Shown here piece by piece: positions 42,500 to 54,660 of a stretch of 64,000 nt of DNA; the first letter of the stretch is position 1, and every line of letters starts with the position of its first letter. The stretch lies in contig NC_073312.1 in assembly GCF_027595985.1 (NCBI RefSeq), positions 10,459,426 to 10,523,425 on the forward strand, given 5' to 3'. Source of the stretch: Sorex araneus. Lineage: Eukaryota > Chordata > Mammalia > Eulipotyphla > Soricidae. The position numbers were made by a program, and so were the translations under genes. Below the pieces are notes generated by a model, which worked only from the letters and a program-made list of their open reading frames with translations, made no database searches and was not told the DNA's origin.

Positions 42500-45357
42500 T
42501 TCATATGCCATTTCATTGAAATACCAAAAGTTGCCCAGACTGAGATCATTGTGTTCCTGGATCTCCCCTCTTTGGCCTTGAGTCCTGTGTTCCATGAGGC
42601 CAAGGACTCACCACTAGGACTCCAGCATCAGTTCCCAGATCAGTAAACATTTGTTTGACAAATGAATGGATTTTATGCAGAATAAATGCTTAACAAGTAC
42701 TTAAGATAATCAGATGTTTTAAAGTTGGGTAAGTCAGGAGTATACCAGCCTGGAAGGACATAAGGATTTGTTTTTCGGGAATAATAGGCATAAGAAGGGA
42801 AAGGAATAAAATATGTCATTCCAAGGTATGCCTTTGGCAAAAAAGTTAACTTCATGGATGAAGCTCTGGAGGCAGAATGGAGATGACCTTTAAAAGAGGT
42901 GTTTCAGAAGAGTAAACGTCACTCTTAAAGGTGGCTCCCTCTTTGTTGGTAAAACCTGATCTGCTCATTGGAGTTTACATCTGTCATTGGCAGTTAGTTT
43001 ACTGAACCTTCTTTGGTAATCTTCCTAGCAGACCTTCCCTGGCTTCTCTTTGTCTGCTTTCACCTAATGCCGTTATCTGTGGCCACATAGGCAAGTTACT
43101 CAGCTTTACCTGTTTTCTCCCTAATCACCAAAGGACATATTAGTAATTTTCTCCTTTTCCTCATCAGTCTGTTTGAAGCTTGTTGAATTTTACCCAGGGG
43201 TTATCAGATAATTCTTTTGTGCCCCAACAGTGGGAAACATCCAGATTTCTGAGTACAGGGAAAGCAAGATAGAAGTAGTGAATTCATAAGTGAACTGTAG
43301 CAGACGTTGGATTTGATGAATTCTTCATTACTGAGAGTTCAGGAGACTCAGACCGGAAACAATATAGAGAAAAGGTCTTACAGAAATGGATGAGAAAACA
43401 GAGAGAGGGACATTACTTTGAAGGACTGGATATAGGATTCGGGAAGCAGAGATGACTTGTAGAATTCTGTTACAGTTGATGGGGGAGAGAAAAAGCATCA
43501 TCTGATTTTGATGGAGAGAGCACAGTGCATTGGGTTTTAGATGTGGGGGACTCTGGTGTCCCTGGGAAAAGGATGGAAGCTATCTACACTGAATTGAAAG
43601 TTAAGGAAGAATCCTCTAAAGGGGAAAAGGCAAATAAATTCTCTTGGACTCAGCACCTGCATGTTAGGGAAGGAATATAATTAGGACAAAGGAAGAGAAG
43701 GAAAGGCCATACAAAACGAACACAAAAATCCATATCAGCAGGGTGCAGAGACCTGGCAATGTAGTCCAGGTGACCATTTGTGTCTGTTGCACAGAATTGA
43801 GTCTGAAGGATCACGCTTAGCTAATTGTGTTGTTTGGGATGCGATGGCAGAGGGCTGTTACGGGATCAGATGGGGCTTTTCTTTTCATAGATTGACAGTA
43901 TAGGATTGTGAATACACGAATAATTGTGAATAATACGAAAGTGAGCGTATTATTGTACAATCTTGAAATTTTAAATTAAAAGTATTTGAGGGAAGGGTAT
44001 TAATCAAATAATGCAAGAGAAGCAGAGGCAACAAAGAGATTATTAGGAAGCTGGTTCTTCCCTAATATTGATTATTCCATCTTTTCAAATGATAAAGTGA
44101 TGCAGGGTGAGGAAATAAATCTACCATCACTGTTTACTTCAGTCATTCCATCAACAAATGGATGCCTATGGTGCCAGGCACTATTGTAGGCAAGGAAGAG
44201 ACAGTGAATACATTTCTTCCATTCCGGAGACTTCTGATGACATCCAGAAGCTCTTACACATGAGTAAGTCACAGGGATGATAAACCAAGATAATCACGGT
44301 CCATGGAAGCCTTTTGAAAAGTTGCTTGATGTGCTGAGGGTTTATTAACAGCCTATTCCTCTTGACAGATTGAGTAAATAAAAGGATTCTTCAGGAATAT
44401 CCCAGATTCCTATTCCCAACAGATGTACGTACTAGCATTTTAGTGAAAAAAAATGTATTCATGCATCTGCTTAGTTTTGTACAGACTTTCATCATCGATG
44501 ACTTGATGACCTTGATTTCCATCTCATGCTCATGTTGCTGCCTCGTGGCCAGGAAGCTTCCGGAGTGGGAGCGCTTGCAAGGGATCGGGTGTGCTGCTAA
44601 TCCTAAATGGATTCAACTGGGCAGTTGAGAGGAGGGGGCAGGAAAGGAGGCAGAAAGAAAGGATCCAGAGGTATAGAAAGTCCTTAGAATATACTCAGGG
44701 GGGGCTAGTCAGGACAGGACAGGGTTGTTACTCTCTTACCTCCGGAAAGAGAAGACATTCAAGATAGAGAGGATGGAGCCGTGAGTAGTAGCTTCTCATA
44801 TCTGGGGAGCCCTCATTAAAAGGCACTTTTATGGCCTATGGGACATGCGTGGTGTGGCACAAGGAACATTTGCGTGGGGATTAGAAAAACCTAGATTAGA
44901 ATTATGTCGTGTCCCCAAGACCTTCTAGGAACTGTTCAACAAGTTGAGTGGGTTGGACAGTTTCCTAACCCTTTTTGAGCATGAAACGTGAACAAGACAT
45001 TTAATGAAGTGCCCCTGGCACCCTGCCACATGATAGGGGTGATAGGTAGTGGCTGAAGTCGGCTACACATCTGGAGACAGTCATTCTTCCGTGGTCATTC
45101 ATGGAAAGCGTACAGAGGCCCAACTACAAGCAGAGCTCCTTCAGTGTGGGGAGAATGTCTTACGCACTTGGGATCAAACCTGGGCTGGGATTAAGCCCAC
45201 TGAGCTCTCCCCGCCCCTCTGCCCAGCTCGACATTGGGAATTGCCAGATCCTGTCCCCATCCCCCTGGACCTGGCAGGGGACCTTGATTGAAATGTGCCA
45301 AAGTGGGGGCTCTCCATCTTAGGGAGCTTCTGTTTTGTCACTGTGATCCAAGATAAA
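42500..45357 (+). other. HSPA12A 5' intron region, SINE-free part
   Basis: No coding exon recognised. It contains an L2-like piece at about 44130-44240 and otherwise looks unique. Assignment to HSPA12A rests on gene order only. Confidence 0.5.
44130..44240 (+). mobile_element. L2 fragment
   Basis: CATTCCATCAACAAATGGAT, then GGTGCCAGGCACTATTGTAGG, matching the L2 3'-end pattern by eye. Confidence 0.6.
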
Positions 45358-45559
45358 CTACCAGGACAGTGGGCTGGAACAATAGCACAGCGGGTAGGGC
45401 GTTTGCCTTGCATGTGGCCGACCCGGGTTCAATTCCCAGCATCCCATATGGTCCCCTGAGCACCGCCAGGGGTGGTTCCTGAGTGCAGAGCCAGGAGTAA
45501 CCCCTGTGTATCACTAGGTGTGACCCAAAAAGAAAAAGAAAAAAAAACCTACCAGGACA
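45358..45559 (+). mobile_element. type A SINE, full length
   Basis: Near-consensus copy flanked by CTACCAGGACA at 45358-45368 and 45549-45559. Confidence 0.95.
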
Positions 45560-46224
45560 CATCAAGCTACTTCTACTTAACTAAACTAAAAATCCCTCTC
45601 GGAGAAAACAAACTATTCACATGCTGCATTTCAAAAAGAATTTCTGGGCTGTGTCAGACAGTTCCTCCATGAAGGAGAATGGAGAAAAAATGGAGTTGTT
45701 CGTTTTCCCCGTCATCCTTTCCAGCACCTTCTGATAAATTGGAACGGGTTTGCCATGACTGTAACATTCACGCGTGATTTTGCCGATGTTATTTTGGGGA
45801 TGCTACCAAGGGCTTGTTAATTCTTCTTTTTCTGCACTTGCCATCTGCTGAATACCATTTTTCATAGGGAACTAGTGAGCATGGTTGCTTAGTGCCTTTG
45901 ATTCTAGACCTGTAGAGGCTGGAGGCAGAATAGATGGCTGTAGCTCCGCTTCTTCATCCAGAAAATGGGAGTAAAAATGTCATCCTTCCACACCCAGCTG
46001 TCACGAATGAGAAATATGATTGCCAAGCTAATTGCAATACAAATAGCTGTCAATTCAGTGCTAAATACTAGAAGTAGGAATGGTTTGACTAATGACAAAA
46101 AAAAATGTGACTTGTAATTTGATGTTTCCATTATTAATGCCTCCTGGCAAGAGTCATTACTACTGTAGCAGTAACAACAACAAAGCCCCCACAGCAGCAG
46201 TTACCGCTGATGGAACAATTTTAC

Positions 46225-46370
46225 ATGCCTGGTTTTCTTATGTCATCCCCTTGAATCTGCATAACAGCCTCCGCAGGTAAGTGATTGGCCCAGGGCTGCA
46301 CAGTTAAGTCAATAGAGAGAGCGGATTCGTACCCAGGAGGAGCCAACTCTGTCCGCTTCCTCTCAGGTTT
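46225..46370 (+). mobile_element. L2 fragment
   Basis: CATAACAGCCTCCGCAGGTA, TAAGTGATTGGCCCAGGGC and GCGGATTCGTACCCAGGAG follow the L2 consensus order. Confidence 0.65.
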
Positions 46371-46690
46371 TAAACTCCCCGCAGTGGTCTGGCTCAGATT
46401 GTTAATCACAGGCGCTTTATCAACTTGTACTGCCCCTCTCAGGAGCCGAGGGCCTGGCTGAATGGTGTGAATCCCAGATCACTGATTTTTTTTGGCCTGT
46501 GCTGCACGGTTAGAATCACTTGTGGATTTTTCTGCATTATAATAGAAACCTAAGCGCCCTTCAAATTTTAGCACCACAACTAAAGTTAGAATTATTTGAT
46601 TCACTGGGCTACAGTATTGCTACTGATACTTGGGCCATACCACAGACCTCTTCAGTTGGAACTTTGAGGGGTAGGAGTCTATGCATAGGT

Positions 46691-46695
<5 letters not shown>

Positions 46696-46740
<45 letters not shown>
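46696..46740. repeat. (TG)22 microsatellite
   Basis: Uninterrupted dinucleotide run of 45 bp. Confidence 0.98.
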
Positions 46741-46742
<2 letters not shown>

Positions 46743-46869
46743 GTCGGTAATATCATTAGAATATGTATGTGCTATTATGTGCTACCAAGATGAGAGCCAA
46801 AGATATTTCTCCGTGGATCCATGTCTGACAAAGAATGGCTCAGGATGGTCTGACCATGGGTGGAACCTG

Positions 46870-47050
46870 AAAGGCACAGTAGTCTCTCGGGCTTGGAATC
46901 ACAGGGGGGTCAAGTCCAGGTTCTTCAGTCCCCAGATATGCGATTCAGGGCAAGTTACTTAACTATTTCCCAACCGACCTGCCAATATGTTCAACTTCAT
47001 AGAATTGCTGCGGCATTTAAAATCCCCTGTGTGCTTCCTCCCACCGCACT
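46870..47050 (+). mobile_element. MIR element
   Basis: Contains GTCAAGTCCAGGTTCTTCAG and the MIR core CAGGGCAAGTTACTTAACTA. Confidence 0.75.
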
Positions 47051-50000
47051 CAGCACAGAACAAATGATGTTCTCACCAGCGAAGTTAAGGCGATGGAAAC
47101 CTCGTCCTGGTTTTATCTGAACATCTTTTTCCCGCTTTGCACAGGAATTTAGACGGCACTGAATAGATAGAGATGTCTTTAGAAACAATATCCACGACTC
47201 CCATATCAAAGCCTCGGATAGCCTCACTTGGATTTGAACCTTTCCTGATTGCACACACTTATAGTGCTGATGTGCTATTTCTCTCTTGCTTCCCACGTTA
47301 AGGCAGAAAACCGGGGTCAGAGTCACAATGCGAGTGTTCCGAGCTGGAAACCTGTCAAAGGCGCTTGCAGAGTTCGCCTCCTGGTCATTTGTTCAAAGGG
47401 CTTTGACACAGAAAAGCGAAAGATACTGCTGGAGATGCGACCCTTGGCAGTTTAATTGGTATTTTTCAGAGTATAGACGCACAGTTTCTATATAGGCAGA
47501 GTGAGCCTGGGAGCAGAGCAATTACCCAGTGAGTTCAGACAGTAAAGAGACGAGGAAAAACAACAAAAGCAAAATGCAATTCTTTCCTCCAGCGATTTGG
47601 CCATTTTAAATCGAAAAAAAATTCACCTTTATAGAAGTAGATATAACGGAAGAGTCATTTTTGGTGACATAATTATAGGGCACATAAAGCAAATTACACA
47701 TAAAATATCCTAAAAAGACCAGAGTCTCTAATTTGTACTTCTTAATATAAAAGGAGCAAAATAACAATAGTAATGGGTTTACTGTGAATGTAGAAAATGT
47801 TAAACATGTTTTCGACATAGGGGGCAGCAAAGAAGAAAGCAGGCAGATTCCTGGTGATGAGAACAGTTAGCTGCGCTCTGCAGTTGACCTGGAACGTTCC
47901 CTCTGTGCTTTTTCTCTCTCATGCAGAGACCGATTGGGTGGGTTTGATTCCTGGCCCGGGAAGCCCCTGTCCACCTACCTTGTGGTTGCATCAGTGCCGA
48001 TAAACTGTTTGACTTTTATCATTAAACTTAAAACCCCGATTAAAGGGGGGGATTTTAGCCTCTCAGAAAATGTCCTTTAGGCGAATCTGCTTAAGAGGAA
48101 CTATCTTTTTCTTATTAGCAAAATCAAAAGACTATCTTTACCTTTAAAAGGTGATTTCCACAGAAGGTGGGCATACAAGAACTGCCGAATGCAACATTGA
48201 TATTTTATGTTGATTCACATATTGCATTGTGTGATATGTAATACCTGAATGCATAGCAACAATGCCAATTGGCACCAGTATAAAACTCTATTTCAATGTC
48301 GAAAAAAAAAAAAATAAAAAAATAAAAGGTGATTTCGCCAGCTGGGATCATGAGTCTTAGGGAAAGGTTAGACATGCAAAAGTATGTTTACAGGATTTGA
48401 AAATATTCAGTCTTGGTAATTTAGGTTTGAACTTTAAATTTAGGTTTCTTATTGGCAGAGTGCAGGATCTGTGGTGGTGGTTGTTTTTTTTTCCTTTTTC
48501 TTTCTTGGCTTGTCTTTCAGGAATTCTATTTAATTGTCCCATTTAAGGGTTTTGAAGATTCTAGTTCTTTGGATGTTAAAAAAAAAATTCTTTTTTTCTC
48601 CTTCCCTTCCCACACCCCCTAAAAAAAAAAAACAACAATCTATTCATCTATACAAGATGAGAGTTATTTCCTAAAGAATTGTGATTTGAAAGAGAAAATT
48701 CCCAGTACTTTTGGTGAATATGATTAATTTAGACAAGCATCTCAATACTGACTTGGTTGTGCTGCCTCTCCTTTATATATATGCCAGTCACATATAAATT
48801 CTTATCATTCAAGCCCCACGTAACTCCAGTGTTATTTAAGGGAACACTTGTGAATGAATCTCTAATCCCCACCTAATGTGTTAAATTAAATTAGCAGAAA
48901 GCCAGCGCGGAATTGTCTGCCTGTGCGGAATCATGAGCCCTGTTTTTAAAAGTAAATAGTGCAGTTATGCTTTTGGATTGTGTATTCATCACCGCAGGTG
49001 GCTGTAGAAACAAAAGGGGTGATGAGCAGAATTCTTTTCTCAAGAAAACAATGTCGCGGTGGTGACTCCTGGAAGCAGAGAACGTAGGCAGGATGAAAGA
49101 TGGAAAATGATGTTTCTAAAGTGGAGATCATCTTTGCCTGTTGCAAATGCTGCCTCTCTTCAGCGGGAACTTGAGTCAGCCTCGCTGTGTGTTAAACACT
49201 ACAGACCAGGGAGAGGAAGAAAGAGGACCCAAATGCAGTCATTTCCAGGCAGAAGTAAAGAGACAGAGAGGAAAAAAGGTTTGTGCAGGTATTACCTGAG
49301 ATGAATCAATGAAGAAAAACTGAGGTTGGGGGTAAAAGTACGTGTGTGTGTGGGGGGGCTTGCCCTACTTCCATTTCCTTTTGTGCTTAGGGGGGTGCCT
49401 GTGGAGAGGCAGACAGGGGGGTAGGTGCCCACTGCATTGGCCACCTCTTGCCTCTCCCCACCCTATCCCCTGCAGGGCTGGATTTGTTTAATAGCTGCTC
49501 TTAAAGGCTGGGGGAAATTTTTCAGTTTATTTCTGAGCCATCAAGTGACTGAAGTAGTTCTCATCTGAGCTGGGTCCAAATCTGACCACCTTCATGAGAA
49601 AAGGTTGTGCAGCAACCCCCCGAACAGGGAATCTCAAAGGCTGCTCTTCCGTGCTTCTTGCCCTTTCGGAAGGAGGATCTCTGCTGCCTCTATGCTGTAA
49701 AAATCAGACTTCCCGTGGGTAAGAACTAGCATCCAGGTGGATTTCTTTTGTGATGCAAAAGGATGCCAACAGTTGCTGCCTTTTATTTGTTCTTTATGAA
49801 CACGTGACTTTGGCTTGAACCATGAATGCCTAACCCCGATGCTCGATGCTCTGCCTTCTGTAGAGCAGAGCTGACGGGGTAGAGGAAAAATTTACCTTCC
49901 GGGTGCTGATGTTGAGAATTCCTAATCAGAGACTTTCTTTGGTAAGATACGCATCAGACCGTGTTTCATAGAACAAGCATGCCCATGCAAAATCTTTTCA

Positions 50001-50849
50001 AGTATGATATTTGTATGTCGACAAGTTTTAGAAGGAAAATTGTTCCGTGTGTGAGCATTTATTAAACTGTCTATCCAGTTAAATTTTTTTCCCTGTGTCT
50101 TTCCTCTAAGCCCATTGGAAGATTAGTAGCTGCTCTTGAGATTGTAACTCTGAGAGAGCAGGGATTGCTGTCAGAGCAAATAATTCCAAATAAGATCTCT
50201 TTTCATTTGTGTTTGACAAAGACTGCACAACCAAGTAGAATTTGCTGTGTGAAGGGAAAAGGAGACATCAAGGATGCGGGGTCATTTGTCTCGTTCACTG
50301 ATACCAGCATTTCATCTTTCACCTCTGTGTGATTCTAACTCATGACACACGTCCCTTGAACTCTTTTGCTCTCTTCCAAACCCTGATGCTAAGAAAAAAA
50401 CGCACCATTCCACTTCACAACATCAGACCCTGCGCTGGTAGACCAGAGACTCTCGTCCCCGCTTCTGCCTGGACTGTGGTCCTGAGGGTCATCCCCATTG
50501 CTGCTGTGTTTATGAGTGAGGCTCCTTTCTCTCCAAAATTAGACCTCAGGGCTCTGCCTCATGCCACCTGCCTCATTTACCTTGACCAAAAAAACCAAAC
50601 TGAGCTTTAGCTATTTTGTTGTAGGTATCCACCCAGCAGCCCTTGGCTCAGTCACCTGGGGCTGTTCCAGTGGCATATTTTAAAGTGGGCTGTTGGAGAA
50701 GAGGCAGGGGAGGACTGGAGGCCAAGGGCCAAAGGAGACTGGAGGCCGATGGCCCGCTCCTCTGTCCATCAAGCTGTGGAGAACAGAGCATGGGGGGGGG
50801 GGTGTCTCTCCTTGGGTGATGGGGCACTTTCCTGACTTTTGTTTGGGGG

Positions 50850-51016
50850 GCGGTTTATTTTAAATTTAATTTTTTTTAATTCATTGGTAAACAGTTACAA
50901 AGTTATTCATGATTGGGTTTCAGTAATATAATGTTCGAACATCCATCCCTTCACCATTGAATATTTCCCACCACAATGTCCTCATTTCCCTCCCTCTGCC
51001 TGCCTTTGTGGCAGGC

Positions 51017-51058
<42 letters not shown>

Positions 51059-51290
51059 TCTCTCTCTCTTTCCTTTTGGGCCTTATGGTTTGTAATGCAG
51101 ATACTGGAAGGTTATCAGATGTATCCCTTTACCTACTTTCAACACTCAGTCCTATCCAAAATGATCAGTTCCAACTATCGTTGTCATACTGCTTCCTTCT
51201 CTATCCGACCTGTCCTTCACCCCCCAGACACTCTTGTGGCAAGCTTCCAACCATTGACCAGACCTCCTGGCCCCTGTTTTCCCTGGCCTT
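50850..51290 (-). mobile_element. L1 3'-end insertion
   Basis: Minus L1 3' UTR (TAATTCATTGGTAAACAGTT, CGAACATCCATCCCTTCACC). A (TC)n run has expanded within it. Confidence 0.8.
51020..51055. repeat. (TC)n microsatellite
   Basis: Clean (CT)n run within the L1 3' end; the corresponding GA-rich spot exists in other copies. Confidence 0.95.
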
Positions 51291-51295
51291 GGGTG

Positions 51296-51337
51296 GATAG
51301 ATATAGATAATGGATATAGATATAGATATAGATATAT
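51296..51337. repeat. (GATATA)n simple repeat
   Basis: Several ATAGAT/GATATA units right after the L1 end. Confidence 0.9.
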
Positions 51338-51393
51338 GACTAATATAGAATTTCCTGACTTTGGGAAGGAAGGAAACTTTGCACTTGTTTCTT

Positions 51394-51546
51394 TTCTTTT
51401 TTCTTTCTTTTTTTGGGGGGGTCACACCCAGCAATGCTCAGGGATTACTCCTGGCTTTGCACTCAGGAATTACTCCTGGCAGTGCTTGGAGGACCATATG
51501 GGATGCCGGGGATCGAACCCAGGTCGGCCACATGCAGGGCAAACAG
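51394..51546 (-). mobile_element. type A SINE, truncated head
   Basis: Minus copy from GGTCACACCCAGCAATGCTC to GGTCGGCCACATGCAGGGCA. Confidence 0.92.
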
Positions 51547-51925
51547 GGGGCAGAGCAAGCTCCCCCAACTCGCCTGGCTTCCCACAAAGGCTGCTGCCAA
51601 AATGTCCATTTACAACACTCCCATGCATCCACCTTAGCCTAGCTTAGCAGGGTCCTTTTCTCCCCTGAGCCTGTGGCCTTACCTTCGTTCAGGAGCTGTA
51701 AAGTTCAAGCGAACATTTTTCCAGTGTCGGAATCCATACTTAACTGCGGGCCCCATTACCTGTCAGCCAAATGTCAGTCTTTTAACTAAAATGGACCTTA
51801 GCGTTCCCGTGTGTGGACCACTGAGATAGCTGTGGGAGAGAAATGCTAGCACTTGCTTAGTTTCCGGATCGAAATGTCCAGGATGTCCCACTGCCTATCT
51901 ATATGTATGAGTCTGAGTTGCAAAG

Positions 51926-52045
51926 GGGCTGGAGAGATGGCTCGCAGCACGGAGCACGGGGGCATGCATGCAGGGGCCTCAGGTTCGATCCCCACCACCC
52001 ACCACACCATCCCCCGAGCACTGCCAAGGGCACACAAAACCCAAG
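51926..52045 (+). mobile_element. type A-like SINE, diverged
   Basis: GGGGCTGGAGAGATGGCTCG head, B box GGTTCGATCCCC, then CCCGAGCACTGCCAAGGGCA. Confidence 0.75.
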
Positions 52046-52203
52046 TTGAATTATGCGATGGGGAACTGTCACCCTTCAGAACAATCTCCCGTGGCCCGGA
52101 TCAGGGGAGCACTGTCCAGTTTTTCCCATGGCTGTGTGTCATCCTTGGGCATGCACAGGTGAAGCCCTGAGAGCTTTTTCATTTGCTTTCTGAAATGCCT
52201 TTA

Positions 52204-52345
52204 GGGCCGGAGAGGGAGGACAGAAGATAGGGTGCTTACCTAGCACGTGGCTGTCCCAGGTTCGATCCCCTATGGCCTCCCGAGCACGCAGGAGTGATCC
52301 CTGAGCACTGCCTGGTGTGTCCCCAAAACAAAGACAAATTTGTGT
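52204..52345 (+). mobile_element. type A SINE
   Basis: GGGCCGGAGAGGGAGGACAG head, B box GGTTCGATCCCC, and a tail CCCCAAAACAAAGACAAA. Confidence 0.8.
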
Positions 52346-52888
52346 TCTTAAATCATATGTCTTTGAATGCACGTGGAGCATCCTCACGAATGCCGCTGGG
52401 GACGAAAGTGCCAGTGAACATGACACCAGGGCAGATTCCACCTTGTCTGGCAGGTGGTTTCTCCTGCGCTGGGCAGAACCCCAGGAGGGCTGCTCAGAGG
52501 TAACCCCCATGGGGTTGTGTGGAACTTGGGGTCCTGCTCAGACCTCTGGCACGTGTGCAGAAAAGATGGCCCGGAAGTGTGCTGTGCCGTCTGCCCGCGT
52601 ATTCATCCCGAACATTGGCCGTGTCCCCCACCCCAGCCCGTGCGGTGGCACCAACACACCCGCACCCCTTCATCAGGGAGTTAATGCAGAGGCACTGGCT
52701 GAGCCCACCAGCCTGGCCCCCCTCAAGTTTCCTTCTGGCGAACTCCTCCCCAGAGATGCTGCTTCAGGGGGTCCCGCCCAGCCACCCTCGCCCACTCTCC
52801 TGGTCCGACTGCCAGTGCCTGAGCCACTTCTGCTCTTTCCTCCGGCACCTGCGAGCACCAGCACGTTCCCCTGAGCCTCTGCCTACGT

Positions 52889-53060
52889 TTATTTTTCTTT
52901 TTGGGTCATACTCGGCGATGCACAGGGGTTACTCCTGGCTCTACACTCAGGAGTCATTCCTGGCGGTGCTTGGCGGACCATGTGGGATGCTGGGGATTGA
53001 ACCTGGGTCGGCCATGTGCAAGGCAAACACCCTGCCCGGTGTACTAGCACTCCAGCCCCT
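52889..53060 (-). mobile_element. type A SINE, full length
   Basis: Minus copy from CTTTTTGGGTCATACTCGGC to CTAGCACTCCAGCCCC. Confidence 0.93.
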
Positions 53061-54448
53061 TCCTGGATCATTTTTCTAGATCAGGCAACCACAGAGCAAG
53101 GGCTACTCTGGACCTCATTTCGCTTCCTTGTCTCCTTTCACAGAACTTCCCCTGGAGAGGAAGGTGTAAGCCCCCCACCTCCACGTAAGCTGCTCAGGAA
53201 ACCCCCCAGTTTCCCAGTGGGGAAAGTGCTGGCACCCCCTTGGGTGTCAGTGGAAAGAATCATTTCATTCCCTTCCCACTGGGGGGTTCTGGACAGAGAA
53301 GCAGCGTCTGTCTCGGAGAAGGGCTCACGGGCTGGCCTGTGTGAGACTCTAACTGAATGGCGTGTGCATTCGGACTCACGGGGACAGCAAATCAAGAGCT
53401 GGCCCGTCCTGCGGGACTTGGTCAATGTGGGTAGCCGGGAGAGTGAAAAGGAGACAGACACAGACAGACACAGAAGAGTGAGATGGACAAAGGAAGAATG
53501 GGAGCAAGCTCCAATTTTATTTCTCCTAAGCTAGTCTTTTGTCATTGATTATCTGAGGAAGTGGGCAGAATGGGAGAGTAGCAAAGAACGCAAACGTTTA
53601 ATGGAACTGGACGTGGGCCCTGATGCCAGTTTCCCCGGGCATTGTTCTGCAACCGTTCCCAAGAAGTGGTTGTTCCTTAGTTACAGGTCAGGTTGTACTG
53701 ACATAATGGATCCCAGGCACTGGCTCCTGGCCCTTCCCACGCATTGACTCCCGGCAAAGAGCAAAACCTGGAGCCCCTCAGTCACCCTGGAAAAAGGTGT
53801 TGTCAGCAACAGAAACTTGTTCCAGGCCCTTGGAGAGTCTGAAGGCCACTTCCTGCCTTAAAGGGTGTCCGCAGGTATCTTTGCCGCTTTTTTAAAAAGT
53901 CCACCAATAGCCATGCCTCAGTGCTCAGTGCTCTGGCCTCATCCTCAGCCAGTGCTCTCCTGGGAGGGGCCACAGGCCTGACACAGCTTTGTCCCTGACT
54001 CGCTGAGGTAACTGGGTAGGGGGGAGGCTGTGGGGTCTTCAAAGTTAAGCAGAGAGAGTCACGCTTACTCCCCACCAGGCACGGGCTGTCCACTGTTACA
54101 GCAACTGGGCAGTCGCCCTCGATGCCCTGCATTGTCCACACCTGCCATGCTGCTTCGTGCCCAGGTACAACCCCCCCCCCACACACAGTGACGTACCCCC
54201 AAGAACTAATCAGGGGTCCACCCAAGACCCTGGAAGTGCATGGCCAGGTCCTTCTGCAGTGTGTCCCTGCGGCCACCACAACCCAGGGACGCATCTATAC
54301 AGCTGGGCAGACCGAAGTGTCCCCACCCTGCTCCAAAACCCAGACCTCACTTCCCAGAGACAAAGGGCGGCTACTGAGATGAAAGTGAGACACGGCGCCC
54401 CCCCCCCACCCCGTCACCAATTCCCCTGGGTCCCCAGGACCTGGAGTC
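53061..54448 (+). other. intronic stretch, nothing recognised
   Basis: GC-rich unique sequence. Open frames on both strands show no family resemblance. Confidence 0.5.
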
Positions 54449-54660
54449 AAGAATGGTCTGGGTGGGGCTGGAGAAATAGCACAGTGGGTAGGGCGTTTGC
54501 CTTGCACGCAGCTGACCCGGGTTCAATTCCCAGCATCCCATATGGTCCCCTGAACACTGCCAGGAGTAATTCCTGAGTGCAGAGTCAGGAGGAACCCCTG
54601 TGCATCGCCAGGTGTGACCCAAAAAGCAAAAAAAAAAAAAAAAAAAGAATGGTCTGGGTG
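54449..54660 (+). mobile_element. type A SINE, full length, young
   Basis: Near-consensus copy at 54465-54644 with a pure A tail. Flanked by the perfect 16-bp duplication AAGAATGGTCTGGGTG at 54449-54464 and 54645-54660. Confidence 0.97.

Larger units (their letters stand above)
45560..50850 (+). other. 5.3-kb SINE-free stretch
   Basis: No type A/B/C SINE and no recognised exon. It holds MIR and L2 relics and a (TG)22 tract. The rest is unique and moderately AT-rich; no function can be read directly. Confidence 0.6.
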
